Of a stretch of DNA of 18,248 nucleotides, positions 1 to 7,858 are shown one piece after another (the first letter of the stretch is position 1; each line of letters begins with the position of its first letter). Below the pieces are notes generated by a model, which was not told the origin of the DNA, searched no databases, and saw nothing but the letters and a program-made list of their open reading frames with translations. A program made the position numbers and the translations under genes. The DNA comes from Thermohalobaculum sp038524325 (GTDB taxonomy: Bacteria > Pseudomonadota > Alphaproteobacteria > Rhodobacterales > Rhodobacteraceae), in assembly GCA_038524325.1 (NCBI GenBank), contig JBCBIS010000075.1, positions 1-18,248 on the forward strand. The letters run 5' to 3'.

Positions 1-30
1 TGCGTGCTGCGGTGCCTCAGTCTCGGTCAT
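1..30 (-). CDS. start of an unidentified gene downstream of hyuB (partial)
   Basis: On the minus strand an ATG at 28-30 opens a frame reading MTETEAPQHA that runs off the window at base 1. It starts 13 bp after the hyuB stop, and a purine-rich GGGAG lies about 8 bases upstream of the ATG, overlapping the end of hyuB. The spacing suggests a third gene translated from the hyuA-hyuB transcript. Ten residues are too few to assign a family. A transporter or another enzyme of the same catabolic pathway would fit, but this is inference from position only. Confidence 0.55.
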   Translation of the reverse strand, partial: MTETEAPQHA

Positions 31-43
31 GCCTGCCGCTCCC

Positions 44-1690
44 TCATTCCTCAAATCCATAATCGCGCCTTGCGGCCTCGGCAGAGATATAGCCGAGCGC
101 CACGTCGCGGCGCACATGCGCGGGATCGCGCGCCTCGGTCGGGCCATAGCCGCCGCCGCCCGGCAGGGCGAGGATGGCGCGCTGGCCGGGGGGGATCGCC
201 TGGCGTCCCTTGCCCTGCATGATTGTGCCATCCGACAGGGTGAACCGGGTCTTGCCTCCATCGGCACCGCCCTCGCGGCCCCGGGCCGGGTGGGTGACCC
301 GGTCGAACATGGCCGAGAAATCGAATTGATAGCCCTCGGCCGCGCCGATTTGCATGTTCTGGCCGAGACCGCCACGGAAGGTGCCCGCGCCGCCGCTGTC
401 CGGGCGCAGTTCCTTTTGCCAGATGATCACGGGGCCGGTCTGCTCGACCGCCTCGACCGGCATGGTCATCACGCCCGAGGGAAACGCCGTGGCGTTCATC
501 CCGTCCAGGCTGGGCCGCGCGCCCGAGCCGCCGCAATTGAACATCAGCACCTCGGTCCGCCGCGCGCCGGGATCATTGGCGCCAGCGACGGGGCGGAGCG
601 AGATCTGGAAATTGCAGAGCGCACCGCATCCCTCCGCCGGGACCTCGCCCGGCAGGATCTGGTGCAGCGCGCCCAGCACGGTGTCGGGCAGCATATGCCC
701 GATCACATGGCGCAACGCGACCGGGGCCGGGTGGAGCGCGTTGACGATCGACCCCTTCGGCGCTGTCACTTCGAACGGGGCCAGCGAGGCCCAGTTATTG
801 GGGATCTCCGGCGCCACCGCGCATTTCAGAGCATAGCAGGTATAGGCCTGGGTATAGACCAGCGGCACGTTGATTCCCTTCGGGTCGACGGCCGAGGTGC
901 CGGTGTAGTCGGCGATCATCCGGTCCTCGGCGATCTGCAGGGTGACTGCGAGACGGATCGGCGTGGCGAAGCCGTCGATCACCATCTCGTTGGCGGCGGT
1001 CTGCCGGGGCAGGGCGGCAATCCTCTCGACCGTCGCGCGGCGAGAGTTCTCGAAGATGAACGCGGCAATGGTGGAGAGATCCTGCAGCCCGAACTCCTGC
1101 ATCATCGTGATCAGGCGGCGCAAGCCCACCTCGTTGCAGGTGGCCAGAGCATGGATGTCGCCGACAACCTGATCCGCCTCGCGCACATTGGCCCGGACGA
1201 TGGCGACGAGGTCTCGATTGACCCGACCCTCACGCGCGAAGGGCATGATCGGGATGCGCAGTCCCTCCTCATAGACCGAGTTGCCATCGGCGCCGAACCC
1301 GCGCCCGCCGATATCGACCACATGGGCGGTGCAGGCAAAGAACCCGACCAGCCCTTCGCGGAACACGGGCGTCACCACGGTGATGTCATGCAGATGCCCG
1401 GTGCCCCACCAGGGATCGTTGGTGATATAGACATCGCCGGCGCGCATCTCGGACACGCCGATCTCGCGCATGAAATGCCCGACCGATTCCGCCATCGCGT
1501 TCACATGGCCCGGGGTGCCGGTCACCGCCTGGGCGATCATCCTGCCCTGGGCGTCATAGACCCCCGCCGAGAGGTCGCCCGCCTCGCGCACCGAGGTCGA
1601 GAACGCGGTGCGCACCAGGGCCTGGGCCTGCTCCTCGACAATCGAGATCAGGCGGTTCCACATCACTTGGTTGGCGACGGTGTCGGTCAT
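44..1690 (-). CDS. hyuB: hydantoinase B / oxoprolinase family protein (HyuB-like subunit)
   Basis: The product is 548 residues, the usual size of HyuB-family subunits. Family signatures visible are the N-terminal segment with VREAGDLSAGVYD, the YITNDPWWGTGHLHD segment near residue 110, and the late GARPSLDGMNATAFPSGV segment followed by a Gly-rich C-terminus. HyuB proteins pair with HyuA in ATP-dependent hydrolysis of cyclic amides such as N-methylhydantoin or 5-oxoproline; related complexes act on acetone and other substrates, so the substrate cannot be read from sequence. Its ATG overlaps the hyuA stop as ATGA at 1687-1690, which indicates translational coupling and a 1:1 complex. No signal peptide is seen, so it is probably cytoplasmic. 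Family assignment is firm; the gene symbol is by family, and 5-oxoprolinase is a real alternative. Confidence 0.9.
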   Translation of the reverse strand: MTDTVANQVMWNRLISIVEEQAQALVRTAFSTSVREAGDLSAGVYDAQGRMIAQAVTGTPGHVNAMAESVGHFMREIGVSEMRAGDVYITNDPWWGTGHLHDITVVTPVFREGLVGFFACTAHVVDIGGRGFGADGNSVYEEGLRIPIMPFAREGRVNRDLVAIVRANVREADQVVGDIHALATCNEVGLRRLITMMQEFGLQDLSTIAAFIFENSRRATVERIAALPRQTAANEMVIDGFATPIRLAVTLQIAEDRMIADYTGTSAVDPKGINVPLVYTQAYTCYALKCAVAPEIPNNWASLAPFEVTAPKGSIVNALHPAPVALRHVIGHMLPDTVLGALHQILPGEVPAEGCGALCNFQISLRPVAGANDPGARRTEVLMFNCGGSGARPSLDGMNATAFPSGVMTMPVEAVEQTGPVIIWQKELRPDSGGAGTFRGGLGQNMQIGAAEGYQFDFSAMFDRVTHPARGREGGADGGKTRFTLSDGTIMQGKGRQAIPPGQRAILALPGGGGYGPTEARDPAHVRRDVALGYISAEAARRDYGFEE

Positions 1691-3762
1691 GCTGTGTCCT
1701 CTCTGTCCAGGACCAGAGTGCCGTCCCTTGCGGCGCGGATGCTGTGACCCGTTGGCACGATGGTGGCCGTCTCCCGCTCGACGACCACGGCGGGGCCTGC
1801 CAGAGGGGTCTGGCCGATGAATGGCCGGTCAAAGACGCTGGCCTCGACCATACCGCCGATCCCGGGGTCGAACAGGGTGCGTGTGCCGATGGGCGTGCCC
1901 TGGGCCGCGCCGTCCTCCAAAGCCGATTGCGGCGGTGGCGCGGCAGGCAGGGTGGCATCGGCGCGGACGGACCATGAGGCGATCTCGATCACCAGCCCCT
2001 CGACCACCCGGCCGAACAGCGTGGTATAGGCCCCCTCGAACCGCTCGGTCAGATCAGCGGCCGAGAGCGCGTCGTCCAGATCGACCGGGATCTCCCAGCC
2101 CTGGCCGACATAGCGCATAAAGGCCCGGCGGCTCTCGACGATTTCCACGCCGGGGGCACAGCGGGCGACGAAGCCGCGCGCCTCGACCGACAGAGCCTGC
2201 AGCACATGGCTAGCCGCTTCCTCGGAATATTGGTCCAGCCGCATATAGGCGCTTTGCGTCGCCTCGAAGCTCGCCGGGGCGCGCAGAAACCCAATCGCCG
2301 AGCCAACGCCAGCGCCCGAGGGGACCAGCAAAAGGCCGATCCCCAGCTTTTGGCAGAGCCGAGCCGCGTGCAAGGGCGCGGCACCGCCAAAGGCGATCAT
2401 CGTGTATTCGGCCAGATCCTCGCCATTCTCGACCGCATGCACCCGGGCGGCGTTGGCCATGGTCTCGTCGACCATCTCCGAGACGCCATGGGCGGCCTCT
2501 TGCCGGGACAACCCGAGTTCACCGCCCACATGCGCATCCAGCGCAGCACCTGCGGCCTCGGCCGAAAGCGTGATCCGGCCGCCAGCGAAATTGCCGGGAT
2601 CGATCCGCCCCAGCACCACATCGGCATCGGTGACGGCGGGCCGGCTGCCGCCGAGATCATAGCAGGCTGGCCCGGGCTCCGACCCTGCGCTTTCGGGGCC
2701 GACCCGGATCTGGCGCATCGCATCCACACCCGCCAGCGAGCCGCCGCCCGCTCCGATCTCGACCATGTCGATCACCGGGATCGAGATCGGCATCCCCGAG
2801 CCCTTTTTAAAGCGATAGCTGCGCGCGACCTCGAACACGCGAGCGGTCTTTGGCGCCTTGTCCTTGATCAGGCAGATCTTCGCCGTGGTGCCTCCCATGT
2901 CGAAGCTGAGCACCTTGTCGAGACCGTGCTGAGCCGCGATATCGGCGGCGAAGATCGCGCCGCCCGCCGGGCCGGATTCGACCAGCCGCACCGGAAATTC
3001 GGCGGCAGTCTCGAGGTCGATGATCCCGCCGCCCGAATGCATCAGGAAGACCGGCGCTGCCGATCCAATCTCGGCCAGCCGTCCGGTCAGGCGGCCCAGA
3101 TAGGCAGCCATCAGCGGCTTCACATAAGCATTGGCGCAGGTGGTGTTGAACCGCTCGTATTCCCGCATCTGCGGCGACACTTCCGAGGAGATGGATATGC
3201 TCAGCCCCGGCAGCGCGGCTTGCAGCGCGTCGCGCATCGCCCGCTCGTGGGAGGGGTTGGCATAGGCGTGGAGGAACCCGATGGCGACGCTCTCATACCC
3301 GCCCGCCCGCATTGTCTCGACCAATGCCGCAATCTCCGCGTCGACGGGCGGCAGCAGGATGCGGCCTGCGGCATCTATCCGCTCGGCCAGAACGTGGCGG
3401 TGCTCGCGCGAGATCAGCGGGTCGGGCAGTTTGAGGTTCAGATCGTACTGCTCGAACCGTCCCTCGGTGCGCATCTCGATGACATCGCGAAAGCCTTCGG
3501 TGGTGATCAGGGCGGTCTTGGCACCGCGCCGCTCGATCAGAGCATTGGTGGCCAGGGTGGTTCCATGGATGATCTGGGTCAGCGCCGAGGGCGCGATCCC
3601 CGCCTGCGCGCAGACGGCCGAAATGCCGTCCAGGATCCCCCGCTCTGGCGCGTCATAGGTGGTCAGCACCTTGGTCGAGACCCGTTCCGCCCCCGTCTCG
3701 AGGACCACATCCGTGAAGGTGCCGCCGATATCCACGCCAATCCGGGCCGTTCGCTCCGCCAC
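1687..3762 (-). CDS. hyuA: hydantoinase A / oxoprolinase family protein (HyuA-like subunit)
   Basis: The product is 691 residues, typical of HyuA. The N-terminus carries GVDIGGTFTDVVL (residues 9-21), the phosphate-binding loop of the actin-like ATPase fold. A second phosphate-type loop, SFDMGGTTAK, lies near residue 285, and SGPAGG precedes it. HyuA supplies ATP-dependent activation of the amide carbonyl for the HyuA-HyuB complex. The start is GTG at 3760-3762, preceded by GAGGAG at a spacing of about 8, so GTG is well supported. It is the first gene of a leftward operon with hyuB (4-bp overlap) and the partial gene at 1-30. It is divergent from the LysR-type gene at 3869, separated by 106 bp, the classical arrangement for a regulated target operon. 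The exact substrate is unknown. Confidence 0.92.
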   Translation of the reverse strand: MAERTARIGVDIGGTFTDVVLETGAERVSTKVLTTYDAPERGILDGISAVCAQAGIAPSALTQIIHGTTLATNALIERRGAKTALITTEGFRDVIEMRTEGRFEQYDLNLKLPDPLISREHRHVLAERIDAAGRILLPPVDAEIAALVETMRAGGYESVAIGFLHAYANPSHERAMRDALQAALPGLSISISSEVSPQMREYERFNTTCANAYVKPLMAAYLGRLTGRLAEIGSAAPVFLMHSGGGIIDLETAAEFPVRLVESGPAGGAIFAADIAAQHGLDKVLSFDMGGTTAKICLIKDKAPKTARVFEVARSYRFKKGSGMPISIPVIDMVEIGAGGGSLAGVDAMRQIRVGPESAGSEPGPACYDLGGSRPAVTDADVVLGRIDPGNFAGGRITLSAEAAGAALDAHVGGELGLSRQEAAHGVSEMVDETMANAARVHAVENGEDLAEYTMIAFGGAAPLHAARLCQKLGIGLLLVPSGAGVGSAIGFLRAPASFEATQSAYMRLDQYSEEAASHVLQALSVEARGFVARCAPGVEIVESRRAFMRYVGQGWEIPVDLDDALSAADLTERFEGAYTTLFGRVVEGLVIEIASWSVRADATLPAAPPPQSALEDGAAQGTPIGTRTLFDPGIGGMVEASVFDRPFIGQTPLAGPAVVVERETATIVPTGHSIRAARDGTLVLDREDTA

Positions 3763-3833
3763 CTGTTTCTCTCCTCGGCCCTGAGTTGCGTCTGATGGTG
3801 ATGATTGAACGGACCTGGCGCAACTGGCAAACC

Positions 3834-3863
3834 AGAATTCCGAGCCGAGGCAGTAGGAATTCT
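3834..3863. promoter_or_regulatory. perfect inverted repeat, candidate LysR-type operator
   Basis: AGAATTCC (3834-3841) and GGAATTCT (3856-3863) form a perfect 8-bp inverted repeat with a 14-bp spacer. Their centres are 22 bp apart, about two helical turns, which places both half-sites on the same DNA face. The element lies in the divergent hyuA/LysR intergenic region, about 70 bp upstream of the hyuA GTG. Its right arm overlaps the likely Shine-Dalgarno (AGGA, 3855-3858) of the LysR gene, which would suit autorepression. Operator function is inference from position and symmetry. Confidence 0.5.
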
Positions 3864-3868
3864 ATTGG

Positions 3869-4789
3869 ATGAAACGCTGGGGACCGCATCGCGCGCCAAT
3901 CCCGCCCCCGGGGGCCTTGCTGGCGATCGAGGCCGCGGCGCGGCTGGGCAGCTTTCGGGCGGCGGCGGAAGAACTCCACGTCACCCAGGGGGCGGTGGCA
4001 CAGCAGGTCCGCGCGGCCGAGGCTGATCTGGGTCACCCCCTGTTCGACCGCCAGCCCCGTGGGTTGCAGGTGACCGAGGCGGCGCGGCCCCTGATCGAGC
4101 AGATCGCTCAGAGCCTGTCCGCCCTCTCCGGCGCCACGGAGGCCTTTCGCCAGCGGCTCGACCCGGGGGTGAGCCACCGCGTGATCCTGTCCGCGCCGCC
4201 ATCGATCTCGGCGCGCTGGCTGATCCCCCGGTTGGGGCGTTTTCACGACGCGGGTGGCGACATCGCCATCGCGATCGATGCCTCGACGGCATTGCGCCCC
4301 TTGACCGGGCCAGACCGGGTCGATCTGGCGATCCGCTGGGGGGTGGAGCCGCCGGGCCTCTGGTCGAAACTGCTGCTGCCCGGGCCGTTCGTCGTGGTCG
4401 GAGCGCCGGGTCTGGCAGAGCCGGTCCCGCGTGCCCCCCGCGATCTGGTCGGGCTGCCGCTGATCTCGGACGGCTACGATGTCTGGGGCGACTGGTTCCA
4501 GCAGATGGTGGGCGAGGTTCCCGAGTTCTCTGGCCCCGATCTCTCGCTGTCGACCCTGGCGATTGAAGCAGCCGAGCGCGGGCTGGGCCTCGCACTTGCA
4601 CCGGAACCGCTGGTGCGCGGCGCGCTGGCCGAGGGGCGTCTGGAGCGGGTTTTCGCCGAGGACTGCGACCTTCACACCGAACGCGGGTTCTATCTGGTCG
4701 CGGCCGAGCCAGCGCTCCGCCCCCCCGCGCGGCGGGTCGCCGAGTGGCTTCTCGCAGAATCCGCACGTGCCGAGGCCGGTGAGGATTGA
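3869..4789 (+). CDS. LysR-family transcriptional regulator (GcvA-like)
   Basis: The product is 306 residues with an N-terminal winged helix-turn-helix (about residues 13-70). The hallmark segment GSFRAAAEELHVTQGAVAQ continues into ADLGHPLFDR and GLQVTEAA. The C-terminal two-thirds form a periplasmic-binding-like effector domain. The proline-rich start PIPPPGALLAIEAAARLGSF and overall form resemble the GcvA subgroup. ATG at 3869 has AGGA ten bases upstream. The gene is divergent from hyuA, so the hyu operon is its most likely target, with autoregulation through the shared intergenic inverted repeat. It converges on the amidohydrolase gene at 4888-6018. The effector is unknown; a hydantoin-like or amide pathway intermediate is a reasonable guess. 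Confidence 0.93.
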   Translation: MKRWGPHRAPIPPPGALLAIEAAARLGSFRAAAEELHVTQGAVAQQVRAAEADLGHPLFDRQPRGLQVTEAARPLIEQIAQSLSALSGATEAFRQRLDPGVSHRVILSAPPSISARWLIPRLGRFHDAGGDIAIAIDASTALRPLTGPDRVDLAIRWGVEPPGLWSKLLLPGPFVVVGAPGLAEPVPRAPRDLVGLPLISDGYDVWGDWFQQMVGEVPEFSGPDLSLSTLAIEAAERGLGLALAPEPLVRGALAEGRLERVFAEDCDLHTERGFYLVAAEPALRPPARRVAEWLLAESARAEAGED

Positions 4790-4793
4790 GCCG

Positions 4794-4883
4794 GCAAACG
4801 CGGCGCCCGCAATAGCGGTGCCAACAAAGGCGGTGCCGGCAATAGCGGTGCCAACAAAGGCGGTGCCGGCAGACGCAGGTTGC
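4794..4883. repeat. 15-bp tandem repeat array, six units (two perfect 30-bp copies)
   Basis: Two perfect adjacent 30-bp copies occupy 4809-4838 and 4839-4868. Each is a doublet of related 15-bp units, GCAATAGCGGTGCCA and ACAAAGGCGGTGCCG. A degenerate unit precedes them (4794-4808, GCAAACGCGGCGCCC) and another follows (4869-4883). The array fills almost the whole gap between the convergent stops of the LysR gene (4789) and the amidohydrolase (4888). The unit length is a multiple of three, but no gene is seen that would translate it. The perfect copies suggest recent slippage or unequal crossing-over. Confidence 0.9.
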
Positions 4884-4887
4884 GCGC

Positions 4888-6018
4888 TCAGGCGCCGTCC
4901 GGCCACCACCACGCGCCGCCGATCACCACGCCCGCCGAGGAGAGGCGCCACTGCCCCTCCAGCACCTCGCCCACGACGTCTTCATAGGAGAAGCGCCCCT
5001 CCTCCAGCCGCAGCACGGTCGCGTCGCCCGGGGTGTCGGGGGCCAGGGTGCCAAGCTCTGGCCGTCGCACCGCGGCGGCTGGCGCCTGGGTCGAGGCCGC
5101 GATCACATCGATCAGCGGCATCCCGAGGGACAGGAATTTCGACAGTGTCACACATTGATCATAGGCGGGCCCCTCGATGCAGAGCTGGTGCACGTCCGAG
5201 CTGATCGTGTCCGGCAGGAACCCCTGTGCCAGCATGGTGCGGGCCGTCTTGAACGCAAAACTGCCCATCCCGTGGCCGACATCGAAGATCACGCCCCGCT
5301 GGCGCGCCTCGATCACCTCGGGCCGGATCACCCCCTGGCCCGTGCAGGGCGCGTTCGGAAACGGCCGGAAGCAATGGGTCAGCACATCGCCGGGGCGCAT
5401 TGCTGCGACCAACTCGCCATAGCCGGGCGGCGGGTCGTCGATATGCGCCATCAGTGGCAGGCCGGTTTCCTCGGCGACCTCCATCGCATAGGCCAGCGGC
5501 GCCATTCCCTGATCGCCGGAGGCATGGCGGCCCAGCCGGACCTTGATCCCGATGATCACATCGCGGTTCGCCTCGGCGACCTGCGCGGCCTGGCGCGGCG
5601 CCATCAGGCGGAGATCCTCGCTCTCGCCAACCGCGATATCGCGGTCGAACCCATAGATCCCGGCAAAGGAGACATGGAGATAGGCGAGGATCCGCACCGC
5701 GCTGGGGGCGATCACATGGGTGCGAAAGCCGGCAAAATTGCCCGGCCCGGCCGAGCCGGTATCGACCGCCGTGGTCACGCCGCAGCGGCGGCAGAAATCC
5801 TCGGCATCGATGCCCAGAGAGGTGCCGCCCCAATAGACATGGGTGTGCAGATCGATCAGCCCCGCCGTCACGAGATGGCCCGAGACGTCGCGGATCCGGT
5901 CTCCGCGCAGATTGGTCCCAATCTCCGCGACCTTCCCATCGGTAAATCCGATATCGCAGATCGCATCCAGCCCCTGCGCCGGGTCGATGACGCGCCCGCC
6001 CTTCAGCACCAGATCCAT
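4888..6018 (-). CDS. amidohydrolase/deacetylase-family metallohydrolase (dihydroorotase-like)
   Basis: The product is 376 residues with the amidohydrolase-superfamily layout. An N-terminal beta-sandwich strand (KGGRVIDP) leads to the metal-binding HTH (His58, His60) and a probable carboxylated Lys159 in IGIKVRLG. Metal ligands His192 (AHIDDPP) and His215 (THCF) follow, then catalytic Asp275 in TISSDVHQ. This matches the family often annotated as dihydroorotase or deacetylase; some members act on N-acyl amino acids, and true pyrimidine dihydroorotase activity is doubtful. The start is ATG at 6016-6018 with GGGAGGG just upstream. It stands alone on the minus strand, divergent from the epimerase operon and converging on the LysR gene. 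Proximity to the hyu genes makes a related amide-degrading role plausible, but it is a separate transcription unit. Confidence 0.87.
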   Translation of the reverse strand: MDLVLKGGRVIDPAQGLDAICDIGFTDGKVAEIGTNLRGDRIRDVSGHLVTAGLIDLHTHVYWGGTSLGIDAEDFCRRCGVTTAVDTGSAGPGNFAGFRTHVIAPSAVRILAYLHVSFAGIYGFDRDIAVGESEDLRLMAPRQAAQVAEANRDVIIGIKVRLGRHASGDQGMAPLAYAMEVAEETGLPLMAHIDDPPPGYGELVAAMRPGDVLTHCFRPFPNAPCTGQGVIRPEVIEARQRGVIFDVGHGMGSFAFKTARTMLAQGFLPDTISSDVHQLCIEGPAYDQCVTLSKFLSLGMPLIDVIAASTQAPAAAVRRPELGTLAPDTPGDATVLRLEEGRFSYEDVVGEVLEGQWRLSSAGVVIGGAWWWPDGA

Positions 6019-6138
6019 GGCTCGCCCTCCCTTTTCCCCCAGCCTATGCAGAGGATTTCCGGATGACCAGCCGGATGCGGCGCGAAGGTGCTTACGCGCT
6101 GCCGGTCTTTCCGTTAATCAAGCGCGACGAGGAGACCA

Positions 6139-7203
6139 ATGACGGCAGACGACCCCGCGACTTGGGCCGAGAGGCTGGGCCAAACCGGCCCCGTTCTGGT
6201 GACGGGGGCCGCGGGCTTTGTCGGCCACGCACTGGCCACGCGTCTGTTGACGGCGGGCATTCCGGTGATCGGCTTCGACAATCTCAACGATTATTACGAC
6301 CCCGGGCTGAAAGCCGCGCGTCTGGCCCGGTTGCAGGCCCATGCCGGCTTTACCTTTCAGCGCGGGGATCTGGCCGATCAGAGCAGCGTCGATGCGGTCT
6401 TCGCCCAGCACCGCCCGACCCATGTCGCGCATCTGGCTGCGCAGGCGGGGGTCCGCTACTCGATCGATCATCCGCGCGCCTATGCCGAGAGCAATCTGAC
6501 CGGGTTCCTGAACATTCTCGAAGGCTGCCGGGCCGGTGGGGTGGCGCATCTGGCCTATGCCTCCTCCAGCTCGGTCTATGGCGGCAATGCCAAACTGCCT
6601 TTCGCCACGGGCGACAGCGTGGATCATCCGGTCAGCCTCTATGCGGCGACGAAGAAGGCGAACGAGCTGATGGCGCATACCTACAGCCATCTCTACGGTC
6701 TGCCGGCCACGGGGTTGCGGTTCTTCACCGTCTACGGCCCCTGGGGCCGCCCGGACATGGCCTATTACAAGTTTGCGCGCGCCATCGAGGCCGGTCGGCC
6801 GATCCAGATCTACAATCACGGCGAGATGGAGCGCGACTTCACCTATATCGACGATGTGGTCGAAAGCCTGGTGCGCCTGCTGCCCATGGCGCCCGCGCCC
6901 GACCCGGGGTTCGACCGGGCGGCGCCTGACCCGGCCTCGAGCTGGGCGCCGCACCGGATCCTCAATATCGGCAACGACCGGCGCGAGAAACTGATGGACC
7001 TGATCCGCGGTCTCGAACGGGCCCTGGGCCGCGAGGCCGAGAAGGAGTTTCTGCCGATGCAGCCCGGCGATGTGAAGGCGACATGGGCGGATGTGTCGGA
7101 TCTGGAGCGCATGGTGGGCTATCGCCCGACCACCCGGCTGCAGGACGGTCTCGCCCGGTTTGTCGACTGGTACCGCGCCTATCACCGAGAGGGAGCCCCA
7201 TGA
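6139..7203 (+). CDS. NAD-dependent epimerase, probable UDP-glucuronate 4-epimerase
   Basis: The product is 354 residues, an extended short-chain dehydrogenase. The NAD-binding GAAGFVG lies at residues 23-29. The catalytic Ser region is SSSVYG (142-148), and Tyr168 and Lys172 sit in YAATK. DNLNDYYDPGLK and the segment RFFTVYGPWGRPDMAYYKFA are characteristic of UDP-glucuronate 4-epimerases rather than GalE, indicating production of UDP-galacturonate for lipopolysaccharide or capsule. The ATG at 6139 has GAGGAG (about 6128-6133) at good spacing. Its stop overlaps the upp start as ATGA (7200-7203). No glycosyltransferase genes are visible nearby, so it is an isolated sugar-nucleotide gene here. 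GalE-type 4-epimerase is the alternative. Confidence 0.88.
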   Translation: MTADDPATWAERLGQTGPVLVTGAAGFVGHALATRLLTAGIPVIGFDNLNDYYDPGLKAARLARLQAHAGFTFQRGDLADQSSVDAVFAQHRPTHVAHLAAQAGVRYSIDHPRAYAESNLTGFLNILEGCRAGGVAHLAYASSSSVYGGNAKLPFATGDSVDHPVSLYAATKKANELMAHTYSHLYGLPATGLRFFTVYGPWGRPDMAYYKFARAIEAGRPIQIYNHGEMERDFTYIDDVVESLVRLLPMAPAPDPGFDRAAPDPASSWAPHRILNIGNDRREKLMDLIRGLERALGREAEKEFLPMQPGDVKATWADVSDLERMVGYRPTTRLQDGLARFVDWYRAYHREGAP

Positions 7204-7829
7204 GCCGTCTGATCACCATAGACCACCCGCTGATCGAGCATAAACTGACCTTGATGCGCGACCGGGAGACGCCGACTGCGGTGTTCCGGCGCCTGCTGCG
7301 CGAGATCTCGATGCTGTCGGCCTATGAGGTGTTGCGGGACCTCGACCTCGAAGAAGTTGCGATCGAGACCCCGGTGGCACCGATGATCGCGCGCAAACTG
7401 GCGGGCAAGAAGCTGTGCTTCGTCTCGGTCCTGCGCGCGGGCGACGGATTGCTGCAGGGATTGCTCGATCTCGTGCCCTCTGCCCGGGTCGGACATATCG
7501 GTCTCTATCGCGACCCGCAGACGCTGGAACCGGTCAGCTATTACTGCAAGCTGCCTGACGATATGGCCAATCGCACGGTGGTGGTGGTCGACCCGATGTT
7601 GGCGACGGGCGGGTCGGGGGCTGCCGCGGTTTCCGCAGTGCGCAAGGAGGGCGCGCGCGACATCCGCTTCCTGGCCCTTGTCTCAGCGCCCGAGGGGGTC
7701 TCGGTGTTTCACGAGAGCCATCCGGACGTGCCGGTCTATACCTGCGCTCTGGACGAGATGCTGAACGAGAAAGGATACATCGTGCCGGGTCTCGGCGATG
7801 CCGGAGATCGTCTTTTCGGCACGAAGTGA
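7200..7829 (+). CDS. upp: uracil phosphoribosyltransferase
   Basis: The product is 209 residues, the standard length. It converts uracil and phosphoribosyl pyrophosphate to UMP in pyrimidine salvage in the cytosol. The PRPP-binding loop DPMLATGGSG is at residues 131-140. Other family marks are HPLIEHKLTLMRD near the start, VSVLRAGDG near residue 75 and the C-terminal uracil-binding YIVPGLGDAGDR. The start ATG at 7200 is shared with the epimerase stop in an ATGA overlap and is preceded by GAGGGAG, so longer in-frame starts upstream are not needed. The overlap couples translation to the sugar-nucleotide epimerase. The gene converges on the uracil-DNA glycosylase gene, with 27 bp between the stops. 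Confidence 0.97.
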   Translation: MSRLITIDHPLIEHKLTLMRDRETPTAVFRRLLREISMLSAYEVLRDLDLEEVAIETPVAPMIARKLAGKKLCFVSVLRAGDGLLQGLLDLVPSARVGHIGLYRDPQTLEPVSYYCKLPDDMANRTVVVVDPMLATGGSGAAAVSAVRKEGARDIRFLALVSAPEGVSVFHESHPDVPVYTCALDEMLNEKGYIVPGLGDAGDRLFGTK

Positions 7830-7858
7830 ACCGATCCGGGACCATGGCCCGGTGGTTC
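7828..7858. terminator. stem-loop between convergent stops, candidate bidirectional terminator
   Basis: GAACC (7828-7832) pairs with GGTTC (7854-7858) and CCGGG (7836-7840) pairs with CCCGG (7848-7852), around a 7-nt loop ACCATGG. The two stems are separated by a small asymmetric internal loop. The structure spans both stop codons of the convergent upp and uracil-DNA glycosylase genes. No T-run follows in either direction, so intrinsic termination is uncertain; it may act as a 3' mRNA stabiliser. Confidence 0.4.

Noticed and set aside
29..1747. Long plus-strand open frame opposite hyuB (572 codons), with a similar one at 2206-3795 opposite hyuA
   Set aside because: They mirror strongly conserved minus-strand genes; the products are Arg/His/Gly-rich with no recognisable domain, as expected for antisense frames in GC-rich DNA.
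4809..4868. CRISPR array
   Set aside because: The copies are directly adjacent with no unique spacers; it is a simple tandem repeat.
3653..4951. 432-codon minus-strand frame containing GTAFV/GTAIA pentads
   Set aside because: It overlaps the whole LysR gene antisense and the ends of hyuA and the amidohydrolase; the pentads come only from the 15-bp DNA repeat, so it is not a true pentapeptide-repeat protein.
6118..7185. Minus-strand open frame opposite the epimerase, and similar antisense frames opposite rsh and pdxJ
   Set aside because: Each lies over a gene with clear catalytic motifs; there is no family resemblance and no supporting start signals.
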